Assembly: GCA_011043375.1 (NCBI GenBank)
Contig: DQYP01000086.1
Location: forward strand, 1-5,910
DNA from: Thermotogaceae bacterium
GTDB lineage: Bacteria; Thermotogota; Thermotogae; B21-G9; HyVt-16
DNA length: 5,910 nt
Reading direction: 5' to 3'
Under the pieces are notes generated by a model, which saw only the letters and a program-made list of their open reading frames with translations, was not told the DNA's origin and did no database searches. A program made the position numbers and the translations under genes. Positions within the stretch are counted from its first letter, which is position 1, and each line of letters starts with the position of its first letter. This document shows positions 1 through 5,886 of the stretch, in pieces.

Positions 1-463
1 ACGATATAACGTCGAAATAACTTATGGAAGTATCACAAAAGCGAGAAGAGTAGAGATGGGATTGAAAAAAACACATAGGAATGACTCATTTGTAATAGCA
101 GGTGGCAGTAAAGAAACAAAAAGAGCGACTGAATGGTATTTTGGCAAATTTTTCAGAAGACAGAATCGTTCCTTGAACAAAGCAAATCCAATTAAAGGAG
201 GAAAAAGACCAGTAAATACTGTCAAGCAAGTAGATGGTTTTAGGAGATTTGACAAAGTTGAATACCGAGGTAAGAGAGGAATCATTTTAGGGTTAAGAAG
301 CAGTGGATATTTTGCAATAGGTACTCTAAGTGGAAAAAAGACATGTGATAGTGTGAAGTGCAGCAAATTAAGGCTCTTAGAAAAAGCAAAGACATTAATG
401 TTTGAAAGGAGGGTAGAGCGCATTCTTCTCCATCTTGGAGAAGATGGAGTCTCTTGTGCTCAA
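1..463 (+). mobile_element. Right end of an IS200/IS605-type element carrying iscB
   Basis: IscB genes are carried by IS200/IS605-superfamily transposons, which end in subterminal hairpins instead of terminal inverted repeats and make no target duplication. Here the iscB frame leads into a perfect hairpin at 428-449, and 10 bases after it is TCAA (460-463), the right cleavage tetranucleotide known from IS608. The conserved N-terminus of the next gene starts soon after. I therefore place the right boundary near 463. The left end, the omega RNA and any tnpA lie before the window. The boundary is inferred from one side only and could be off by several bases. Confidence 0.5.
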
Positions 464-469
464 ATATGA
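2..469 (+). CDS. iscB: IscB-family RNA-guided nuclease, C-terminal part (5' end outside window)
   Basis: The frame is open from base 2, so the gene begins before the window; the first internal ATG (56) is not a real start. The visible 155 residues begin in the last RuvC segment (RuvC-III), with the pattern YGxxTKxxR, then LKKTHRND followed by SFVIAGG. The His (74-76) and Asp (83-85) match the RuvC-III active-site residues of IscB. Next comes a basic linker, then the block GFRRFDKVEYRGKRG, SSGYFAI and KLRLLEKAK, which I recognise from the C-terminal region of IscB proteins such as OgeuIscB (P1-interaction and target-adjacent-motif recognition). IscB uses an omega RNA, normally encoded just upstream of the gene, to cut DNA matching a guide. 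The HNH domain would lie upstream, so the HNH-less relative IsrB cannot be excluded. No frameshift is seen in the visible part. The last residues overlap the apparent transposon end, and the TGA overlaps the next gene's ATG. Confidence 0.85.
   Translation, partial: RYNVEITYGSITKARRVEMGLKKTHRNDSFVIAGGSKETKRATEWYFGKFFRRQNRSLNKANPIKGGKRPVNTVKQVDGFRRFDKVEYRGKRGIILGLRSSGYFAIGTLSGKKTCDSVKCSKLRLLEKAKTLMFERRVERILLHLGEDGVSCAQI
428..449 (+). other. Perfect 9-bp hairpin at the IS right end
   Basis: Bases 428-436 (CTCCATCTT) are the exact reverse complement of 441-449 (AAGATGGAG), with a GGAG loop. The structure lies inside the last codons of iscB and just before the oxidoreductase start. It fits the subterminal hairpin that a Y1 (HUH) transposase recognises as single-stranded DNA. 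No T-run follows, so it is not a typical intrinsic terminator. An alternative 8-bp hairpin (424-431 with 437-444) uses some of the same bases and cannot form at the same time. Confidence 0.6.
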
Positions 470-2268
470 TGAATAAATCGTCTCATATGGGTAAAATCCT
501 ACGTGTTGATTTAACGAATCAAAATTATGATATCAAGGAAATCGACGAGGATATTTTATTCAAGTATATAGGTGGCAGGGGCCTCGGGACTTATTACCTC
601 TACAAAATTTTGGAAGCAAAAGCGGATCCTCTTTCGGAGAAAAACATATTGATATTTACAACGGGACCTCTCAACGGGACAATCGCTCCCACCTCCGGAA
701 AATTCGGAATCGTTACTAAAAGTCCTCTCACGAATGGATACCTGGATTCATATGCTGGTGGAGACTTTGGAAACAAATTGAAGAGTGCAGGATTCGACCT
801 TCTAATCCTTGAGGGAAAAAGTCCATTCCCTGTGCTGTTGAAAATAGAAAATGAATCGGTCGAGTTCATAGATGCATCAAATTTATGGGGAAAGACGATG
901 AGCCAAACGAATAACTTTTTGAAAGAAAATTATAAAGGGTTTTCTTTTGTAGCCATTGGACCTGCAGGTGAAAGATTGAGCCCAATATCCTCGATATTCT
1001 GTGGGACTCGTTCTTTATCCCGTGGAGGAAGCGGAGCTGTGATGGGTTCAAAAAATGTTAAGGCAATAGCTGTCAATGGGAACAGGGTAGTCGATGTAGC
1101 AAACAAAGAAATATTTGAGGAAGGCGTTAAAGAAGCTTACAGGGCTGTTCGAATGAACTCTACCATAAAGCGATTATCACAGTATGGTACAGTTCAAATA
1201 TTGAGATTCATAAATGCTGCTGGTGGTTTGCCCACGCGAAATTTTCAAACAGGTGTTTTTGAAGAAGCTGAAACATTATTCGATGAAAAATGGAAAGCGG
1301 AAGTTTTCGTGAAAGATACTGCGTGTCCTAACTGTCCAATATCATGCTCAAAGGTGGCTCATATTAAAAGTGACACTCTTGGAGAAATAGTACTCGATGG
1401 TCCAGATTATGAAACAATATTCAGCCTTGGAACAAATTGTGGAATAAGTGATAAACAAGCCATTGTATATGCAAATTATTTATGCGATGAATACGGTATC
1501 GATACGATAAGCACCGGTGGAATAATTGCTTTCGTAATGGAAGCATTTGAAAAAGGAATTATTGACACAAATTATTTGGATGGTTTGGAACCAAAATGGG
1601 GTGATGTGGAATCATTCATAAAGTTGGTAGAAAAGATCTGCAAAGCCGAGGGTGTTGGAAGTGAACTGCAGAAAGGGGTAAAATATCTTTCAAGGAAGAT
1701 ACCAGGAACCTCTAACTTTGCAATGCACGTTAAAGGATTGGAAATGCCGGCCTATCTTCCAAGAGCTGGAAAAGGTATTGCCCTTTCTTACGCTGTGACT
1801 GAGCGAGGTGCTTGCCATTTACATGGCACCCCTATTTCTGAACTCTTAGGTGAAGCAGATCCAAAAACCTATGAAGGAAAAGCAGAGCTGTTCTTGGTGA
1901 ACCAAGTCATGATATCCATTATCGATAGTGCTATTCTCTGCTACTTTACACACGGTGCAATAAGGTTAAAGGAATACGCTAAGATGTTCAGAGGTGCTAC
2001 CGGGTTCGAATATGATGTGGCCAATTTGCAAAAATTCGGCAGAAGATTGAGTACACTCTCGAGATTGTTCAATATCAGAGAAGGTAAGACGAAAGACGAA
2101 GATAACTTACCCCGGAGATCCACAGAAGAGCCTCTGACGAGTGGCCCCTCCAAAGGTGAGACGATTGATTTGGATGTACTGCTTGAAGATTATTATACAT
2201 TAATGGGTTGGGATAAAAATGGTGTCCCAACTGAAGGGACTTTGAAAGCCCTTGAAATTGATTTTTAA
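466..2268 (+). CDS. aor: Aldehyde:ferredoxin oxidoreductase (tungsten/molybdopterin family)
   Basis: This family oxidises aldehydes to carboxylic acids and passes electrons to ferredoxin, using a W- or Mo-bispterin cofactor and one 4Fe-4S cluster in the cytoplasm. Numbering from ATG 466 (600 aa), the N-terminal domain has GKILRVDLT, GGRGLG and the pterin-region blocks GPLNGTIAP, SGKFGIVTKSP and YAGGDFG. The cluster motif CxxCxxxC is at C287, C290 and C294. The fourth cysteine, C492, lies in DSAILC, with D487 five residues earlier. This spacing matches Pyrococcus furiosus AOR (C288/C291/C295/C494). DGPDYET and RGACHLHG are also in place. The C-terminus ends in the usual YYxLMGWDxxGVPTEGTLKAL. 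Length is normal for AOR and shorter than GAPOR. Substrate cannot be told from sequence, and no MoaD-like partner is present. The start is uncertain: TTG 454, ATG 466, 469 and 487 are all in frame. I chose 466 because it overlaps the iscB stop as ATGA; 487 sits right at the conserved GKILRV. Confidence 0.93.
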   Translation: MMNKSSHMGKILRVDLTNQNYDIKEIDEDILFKYIGGRGLGTYYLYKILEAKADPLSEKNILIFTTGPLNGTIAPTSGKFGIVTKSPLTNGYLDSYAGGDFGNKLKSAGFDLLILEGKSPFPVLLKIENESVEFIDASNLWGKTMSQTNNFLKENYKGFSFVAIGPAGERLSPISSIFCGTRSLSRGGSGAVMGSKNVKAIAVNGNRVVDVANKEIFEEGVKEAYRAVRMNSTIKRLSQYGTVQILRFINAAGGLPTRNFQTGVFEEAETLFDEKWKAEVFVKDTACPNCPISCSKVAHIKSDTLGEIVLDGPDYETIFSLGTNCGISDKQAIVYANYLCDEYGIDTISTGGIIAFVMEAFEKGIIDTNYLDGLEPKWGDVESFIKLVEKICKAEGVGSELQKGVKYLSRKIPGTSNFAMHVKGLEMPAYLPRAGKGIALSYAVTERGACHLHGTPISELLGEADPKTYEGKAELFLVNQVMISIIDSAILCYFTHGAIRLKEYAKMFRGATGFEYDVANLQKFGRRLSTLSRLFNIREGKTKDEDNLPRRSTEEPLTSGPSKGETIDLDVLLEDYYTLMGWDKNGVPTEGTLKALEIDF

Positions 2269-2308
2269 GATCAATGATGTTATCATTTTCTTATGACAAT
2301 CGTTCCTT

Positions 2309-2316
2309 GGGGGGAG
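2309..2316 (+). promoter_or_regulatory. Shine-Dalgarno that fixes the lipoprotein start at 2322
   Basis: A G-rich run ending in GGAG lies five bases before ATG 2322. It supports this start over the in-frame ATG at 2274, whose extra 16 residues would precede and spoil the signal peptide. Confidence 0.75.
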
Positions 2317-2321
2317 AATCG

Positions 2322-3332
2322 ATGAAAATAAAAACATTCGCACTTTCTTTGTTTTTTGTTGCTCTTTTAATTTTCCTTGATTCATGTTCCCTGAACTTTA
2401 CAACTTTATACACGGGAGACATATTGTTTGTATCTGAGAGAGATGGAAACAAAGAGATATATTTGATGAAATACGATGGATCGAATCAAACTAATTTAAC
2501 ATCATCTACATATTCAGAATACTCTCCATCTTGGTCTTCTGATGGGCAAAAAGTGGTTTTCGTTAGTGATAAATATGGTGATGAGGAAATATACGTTTTA
2601 AATTTGAAAGATAATTCCTTGATAAATTTCACAGCTCATGAGAGTAATGATTTTGCTCCCCAATGGAGCCCAACGGATCCAAATGCGATCGTTTTCGTTT
2701 CCGACAGATCTGGAGCAGGGGATATATATTATCAAACACTCGGTAATTACAATCCAAAGAGGTTATCCACAAATTCTGAGAAAGACTACAATCCGCGTTG
2801 GAGTCCGAATGGAAATTGGATAGTGTTTTTGTGCCAAAAGTCTTCCACTAACAACGAAATATACAAAGTGGATTATTCGGGAACAGTTCAGATGAGATTG
2901 ACTGATAATTCTTTTAATGATGTTGATCCTTCGTGGAGTCCGGATGGTAACAAGATCGTCTTCGCTTCCAATAGAGATGGTGACTATGAAATTTTCGTTA
3001 TGAACTCCGACGGTTCCAACCAGATTCAACTCACCTACAATCTAAAAGATGACAGAAACCCGGTGTGGGTTGGAAACAAGATAGTGTTTCAAAGTAACCG
3101 TGACGGCAACTGGGAGATTTATTCCATGAATCCTGATGGTTCCAATCAGGTAAGATTAACTGCTAATAGAGAAGATGATATTGAACCTCGTTTAACAAAG
3201 AATGGTCAAACTATCGTATTTGTAAGCGAAAGGGATGGAAACAAGGAGATATATTCCATGAACGTGGATGGTACCAACCAAACTAATCTAACTAACAGTT
3301 CTTTCGATGATTATTCTCCTGTTCCAAAATGA
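2322..3332 (+). CDS. Lipoprotein with seven TolB-like (PD40) beta-propeller repeats
   Basis: The 336-aa product begins with a short basic stretch (MKIK), a hydrophobic core (residues 6-19) and LDSC, so Cys22 is the likely lipidated residue. Asp at -2 is unusual for a lipobox. The rest is seven repeats of about 42 residues with the pattern IVFxSxRDGNxEIYxMNxDGSNQxxLT followed by DxxPxWSPDG. They start near residues 34, 78, 123, 167, 212, 254 and 298. This is the PD40/WD40-like propeller of TolB and of DPP-type peptidase N-domains. True TolB has an extra N-terminal alpha/beta domain that is absent here, and no Tol-Pal genes are nearby, so I do not call it tolB. A surface-anchored or periplasmic scaffold for protein or glycan binding is the likely role; no catalytic domain is seen. 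It starts 53 bp after aor and ends 24 bp before the ABC ATPase gene. Confidence 0.88.
   Translation: MKIKTFALSLFFVALLIFLDSCSLNFTTLYTGDILFVSERDGNKEIYLMKYDGSNQTNLTSSTYSEYSPSWSSDGQKVVFVSDKYGDEEIYVLNLKDNSLINFTAHESNDFAPQWSPTDPNAIVFVSDRSGAGDIYYQTLGNYNPKRLSTNSEKDYNPRWSPNGNWIVFLCQKSSTNNEIYKVDYSGTVQMRLTDNSFNDVDPSWSPDGNKIVFASNRDGDYEIFVMNSDGSNQIQLTYNLKDDRNPVWVGNKIVFQSNRDGNWEIYSMNPDGSNQVRLTANREDDIEPRLTKNGQTIVFVSERDGNKEIYSMNVDGTNQTNLTNSSFDDYSPVPK
2421..3329 (+). repeat. Seven tandem propeller-blade repeats within the lipoprotein gene
   Basis: The coding sequence consists of seven degenerate units of about 120-135 bp, each one propeller blade. Blades 5, 6 and 7 are the closest to the consensus; blades 3 and 4 have lost most of the RDGN motif. 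Blades 1 and 7 share a 24-base stretch (2439-2462 and 3231-3254) with only two differences, both silent, coding for RDGNKEIY. Confidence 0.8.
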
Positions 3333-3346
3333 TGGTACTATGGTTG

Positions 3347-3352
3347 AGAGGT
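3347..3352 (+). promoter_or_regulatory. Shine-Dalgarno of the ABC ATPase gene
   Basis: AGAGGT lies four bases before ATG 3357. It is a moderate match with short spacing, but no better start exists upstream in the 24-bp gap. Confidence 0.5.
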
Positions 3353-3356
3353 TGAC

Positions 3357-4139
3357 ATGTCTATCATAGAGATAGAGAATCTCACAAAAAAGTATAACGA
3401 GTTTAAAGCCTTGGATGGCTTAAGTTTATCGATTCGAGAAAAAATAGTGTTCGGTTTGTTAGGCCCCAATGGAGCGGGGAAAACTACTATCATAAAAATC
3501 CTTTCCACGCTTCTTCTTCCCACATCAGGTGAAGTTAGAATAATGGGATATGATATTTACAAAGATGCCAAAAAGATAAGACAGTCGATAGGATTGGTTC
3601 CAGAAAATCCCTTTCTTTATGACAAACTCACTGTATTCGAAAATTTAAAATTGTTTGCAGATTATTATCATATTCCTGCAAAAGACTCTGAAGCCCGAAT
3701 AAAGCGATTGCTTCATAAAGTCGATATGTGGAAATGGAGGGATGAATTGATAAAAAATCTTTCCAAGGGTATGAAACAGAGAATAAATATTATCAGAGCT
3801 CTGATAAATGATCCAAAAATACTTTTTCTTGATGAACCCACGAATGGTTTGGATCCCCAAACTAACCGAACTATCCGCGAATTTTTGAAAAAACTCGTTT
3901 GTGATGGAAAAACAATTGTAGTCACAACACATATGATGTACGAAGTGGAAAAGTTGTGTGATGAAGTTGCAATAATTGATAAAGGGCATTTAGTGATTTC
4001 TGGAAAACCTGAAGATCTGAAGAAAAAATATTCAAATTCCAACATTAGGGATTTAGAGGACATTTTCATAAAACTCACAGGGTCTGAAATGAGAGACCGC
4101 CCTAAAAAAAGAATATTCACTTGGAGGAAGAAAATATGA
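3357..4139 (+). CDS. ABC-type transporter ATP-binding protein (CcmA/COG1131 type)
   Basis: This 260-aa protein is a single complete nucleotide-binding domain that would power a membrane partner by ATP hydrolysis. Visible motifs are the A-loop Tyr13, Walker A GPNGAGKTT (36-44), signature LSKGMKQR (135-142), Walker B ILFLDEP with catalytic Glu160, D-loop GLDP (164-167) and H-loop His192. The Q-loop position reads VPENP, with Glu83 instead of Gln. From memory this substitution is common in exporter ATPases of this family and need not inactivate it. The LSKGMKQR signature also fits that group. After the usual end of the domain (about residue 243, IFIKLTG) there is a basic tail of roughly 17 residues. 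No permease gene is adjacent on either side, so the transported substrate is unknown and the partner must be encoded elsewhere. The TGA overlaps the next gene's ATG (ATGA, 4136-4139), indicating translational coupling. Confidence 0.92.
   Translation: MSIIEIENLTKKYNEFKALDGLSLSIREKIVFGLLGPNGAGKTTIIKILSTLLLPTSGEVRIMGYDIYKDAKKIRQSIGLVPENPFLYDKLTVFENLKLFADYYHIPAKDSEARIKRLLHKVDMWKWRDELIKNLSKGMKQRINIIRALINDPKILFLDEPTNGLDPQTNRTIREFLKKLVCDGKTIVVTTHMMYEVEKLCDEVAIIDKGHLVISGKPEDLKKKYSNSNIRDLEDIFIKLTGSEMRDRPKKRIFTWRKKI
4123..4130 (+). promoter_or_regulatory. Shine-Dalgarno that fixes the phosphodiesterase start at 4136
   Basis: GGAGGAAG lies inside the end of the ABC ATPase gene, with its GGAGG core eight bases before ATG 4136. 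It rules out the in-frame TTG at 4121, which lies before the ribosome-binding site. Confidence 0.8.
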
Positions 4140-4858
4140 AGATAATCGCTCATAGGGGCTATAGGGCTAAATTTCCAGAGAACACAGTACTCGCTTTTAA
4201 GAAAGCAATGGAGTACGGTGCTGATGGAATCGAATTAGATGTCAGGATGAGCTCGGATAAAAAATTGGTTATCGTACATGATCCATTTATCGTAGATAAG
4301 TTGAATCTGGAAAATGCTTATATAATATCAGAAACTCCACTGGAGGATTTAAAAAAGATACCACTTGGAATGAAACAATCAATTCCAACTCTAAAGGAGA
4401 CCCTCGAGAATCTGAATAATGAGACCTTCATAGATGTTGAATTCAAAATTCCCGAGGTTATCGAACCGTCGATAGAATTGCTGGAATTCTTTGGATTTAA
4501 GAACCTGATGTTTTCGTCTTTCAAAAGAGGTATATTGAAAGATTTAAAAAATGAATTTCCATCTGCATTGATAGGACTTCTCTACGAAGTTTATGAATTG
4601 GAAGAAATCGATGAGTTATTCGATTCTTTAGTCAACGATGTAAAAAAATATGATGCAGATTCTTTGAATCTTCCAATAGATTTTTTCAGGGGAAGAGATC
4701 ATTTGATTGGAATGTTGAAAAAAGTGAGGGATTTAGGAATAAAGATAGCATTTTGGACTGTCAATAACATGATCGATTTTGATTCCATAGATGACGTTAC
4801 TGATTTTCTGATAACGGATGAGATAGAAAAAATGATGAATAGGAAGGAGATTTGTTGA
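4136..4858 (+). CDS. Glycerophosphodiester phosphodiesterase (GDPD family, UgpQ-like)
   Basis: GDPD enzymes split glycerophosphodiesters (deacylated phospholipid head groups) into sn-glycerol 3-phosphate and an alcohol, using a metal ion in a TIM barrel. The 240-aa protein has the full motif set: HRG at 6-8, PENT at 14-17, GIELDV with metal-ligand Glu33 and Asp35, HD with catalytic His48, IPTLKETLE at 83-91, DVEFK with Glu102 and Lys104, and WTVNN at 207-211. It has no signal peptide, and its length equals cytoplasmic UgpQ-type enzymes instead of the larger periplasmic GlpQ. Its start overlaps the ABC ATPase stop and its stop touches the esterase start, so the three are likely co-translated. 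UgpQ-type enzymes often sit beside glycerophosphodiester importers, but the neighbouring ATPase is not UgpC-like: it lacks the long C-terminal regulatory domain. Confidence 0.93.
   Translation: MKIIAHRGYRAKFPENTVLAFKKAMEYGADGIELDVRMSSDKKLVIVHDPFIVDKLNLENAYIISETPLEDLKKIPLGMKQSIPTLKETLENLNNETFIDVEFKIPEVIEPSIELLEFFGFKNLMFSSFKRGILKDLKNEFPSALIGLLYEVYELEEIDELFDSLVNDVKKYDADSLNLPIDFFRGRDHLIGMLKKVRDLGIKIAFWTVNNMIDFDSIDDVTDFLITDEIEKMMNRKEIC
4844..4850 (+). promoter_or_regulatory. Shine-Dalgarno of the SGNH hydrolase gene
   Basis: AAGGAGA, inside the last codons of the phosphodiesterase gene, lies eight bases before ATG 4859 and supports that start directly after the preceding TGA. Confidence 0.8.
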
Positions 4859-5491
4859 ATGCTCTTAAAAGACAATGATTTAGTGCTGTTTCAAGGAGAC
4901 AGTATAACCGATTGTGGAAGAGATTATAGTAACTTCGAGGACCTCGGACATGGCTATCCTTTTCTAATTTCATCCTGGTTATCTTTTCTGTACCCGGAGA
5001 AGGGCATAAGGTTTGTGAACAGAGGCATAAGTGGTGATCGCGTTAGAGATTTAAAGAGAAGATGGTATGAAGACAGTGTTATTTTGAAACCAAGTGTTGT
5101 TTCAATTTTGGTGGGTATAAACGATACCTGGAGAAAATATGATAGCAATGATTCAACAAACTTAGAGGATTTTGAAAAAGATTACAGATACATAATACAA
5201 AGAACACTTGAAGAAAACAATGATATACGCCTTGTACTATGCGAGCCTTTTTTGTTACCCGTTTTTCCAGATCAAGAGAGATGGCGTGAAGATTTAGATC
5301 CTAAGATTCAAGTAGTGAGAAAACTTGCAAGAGAATTCAACACTGTTTTTGTACCTCTCGATGGGATATTCGCACGAGCATCTACCATCAAAGAACCATC
5401 ATATTGGTTGTACGATGGTGTTCACCCAACACCAGCTGGTCATGCGTTGATTGCAAAAGCTTGGATGGAATCGTTGAAAATTGATATTTGA
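4859..5491 (+). CDS. SGNH/GDSL-family hydrolase, Axe2-like acetyl-carbohydrate esterase
   Basis: The 210-aa protein carries all four SGNH blocks: GDSIT with nucleophile Ser15, the oxyanion-hole Gly in RGISGD (56-60), GIND with Asn88, and DGVHP with Asp186 and His189 completing the triad. Beyond these, GDSITDCGR near the N-terminus, GISGDRVRDLKRRW and VSILVGINDTWR closely resemble what I remember of Geobacillus acetylxylan esterase Axe2, a cytoplasmic enzyme removing acetyl groups from xylo-oligosaccharides. There is no signal peptide, so it should act inside the cell, probably on an imported acetylated sugar. No glycoside hydrolase or sugar transporter is nearby to confirm this. Since it is packed against a phosphodiesterase, lysophospholipid deacylation is an alternative. 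The family assignment is firm; the substrate is inferred. Confidence 0.9.
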   Translation: MLLKDNDLVLFQGDSITDCGRDYSNFEDLGHGYPFLISSWLSFLYPEKGIRFVNRGISGDRVRDLKRRWYEDSVILKPSVVSILVGINDTWRKYDSNDSTNLEDFEKDYRYIIQRTLEENNDIRLVLCEPFLLPVFPDQERWREDLDPKIQVVRKLAREFNTVFVPLDGIFARASTIKEPSYWLYDGVHPTPAGHALIAKAWMESLKIDI

Positions 5492-5537
5492 CCAAATCAA
5501 AAAAATGTAGTAAGCTATTTGGAGTTAATTAACTTTT

Positions 5538-5544
5538 AGGAGGT
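5538..5544 (+). promoter_or_regulatory. Perfect Shine-Dalgarno of the DUF1292 gene
   Basis: AGGAGGT, fully complementary to the 16S rRNA tail, lies six bases before ATG 5551. It is the strongest ribosome-binding site in the window and suggests high expression. Confidence 0.85.
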
Positions 5545-5550
5545 TTTAAT

Positions 5551-5886
5551 ATGCATGAACATGATGATGAACATATCGACGTTTTTGCTTTGAAAGATGA
5601 GGAAGGAGAGGAGCATTTTTTTGTTTTACTTGCTGAAATTGAGGATTCAGGGAACAATTACTGGGTATGTGAAAATGTAGATTTCGATGAAGAAACCAAT
5701 GAAATAACTTCAAAAGGTAATATATATCTTTTTAGAAGCTTTGAAGACAAAGATGGTACCCAGATGCTCGATTCGGTGAGTGATGAGGAATTGCAAAAAG
5801 TTTCGAAAATTTGGGAGCAAATGTCGGAAGAGCTTTATCCAGACGCTGAATCTGATGAGCAACCCCTAGAAGATGAAGAAGAATAG
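5551..5886 (+). CDS. Small acidic DUF1292 protein of unknown function
   Basis: The 111-aa protein matches the DUF1292 pattern: an opening strand with a DEEGEEHFF block, then YWVCENVDFDEE, an IYLFRSFEDKDG segment, and a final helix beginning SDEELQKVSKIW. The family includes Bacillus YrzB and has no established function. By my count 38 of 111 residues are Asp or Glu against 6 Lys or Arg, so it is strongly acidic, especially the last 19 residues. The N-terminus MHEHDDEH is rich in histidine and could bind metal, but this is speculation. There is no signal peptide or membrane segment. A 59-bp gap separates it from the esterase, more than between the three preceding genes, so it may have its own promoter. 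In Firmicutes DUF1292 genes often lie near ruvX and mltG; neither is visible here. Confidence 0.85.
   Translation: MHEHDDEHIDVFALKDEEGEEHFFVLLAEIEDSGNNYWVCENVDFDEETNEITSKGNIYLFRSFEDKDGTQMLDSVSDEELQKVSKIWEQMSEELYPDAESDEQPLEDEEE

Noticed and set aside
405..413. Strong Shine-Dalgarno-like AAAGGAGGG near the end of iscB
   Set aside because: No ATG, GTG or TTG follows at a usable distance; it is explained by iscB codons for Glu-Arg-Arg.
22..423. 133-codon open frame on the minus strand opposite iscB
   Set aside because: It is a shadow of the iscB frame, with low-complexity hydrophobic composition and no recognisable family.
2273..2287. Inverted repeat AATGAT-GTT-ATCATT followed by TTCTT, as a terminator after aor
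   Set aside because: The stem is only 6 bp and AT-rich with an interrupted T-tract, too weak to call; the next gene may well be co-transcribed.
2274..2321. Longer N-terminus for the lipoprotein from ATG 2274
   Set aside because: It would place 16 polar residues before the signal peptide, and the good Shine-Dalgarno lies downstream of it, matched to ATG 2322.
3713..4153. 146-codon open frame on the minus strand opposite the ABC ATPase
   Set aside because: The + strand frame has every ABC motif; the reverse frame has no recognisable domain or ribosome-binding site.
5488..5516. Possible promoter TTGACC, 17-base spacer, TAAGCT before the DUF1292 gene
   Set aside because: The -35 matches well but the -10 matches only three of six bases; such a match is expected by chance in AT-rich DNA.
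5481..5522. Inverted repeats around the esterase stop (TTGA/TCAA with TTT/AAA, and CCAAAT/ATTTGG) as a terminator
   Set aside because: Stems are short or interrupted and no T-run follows on the + strand.
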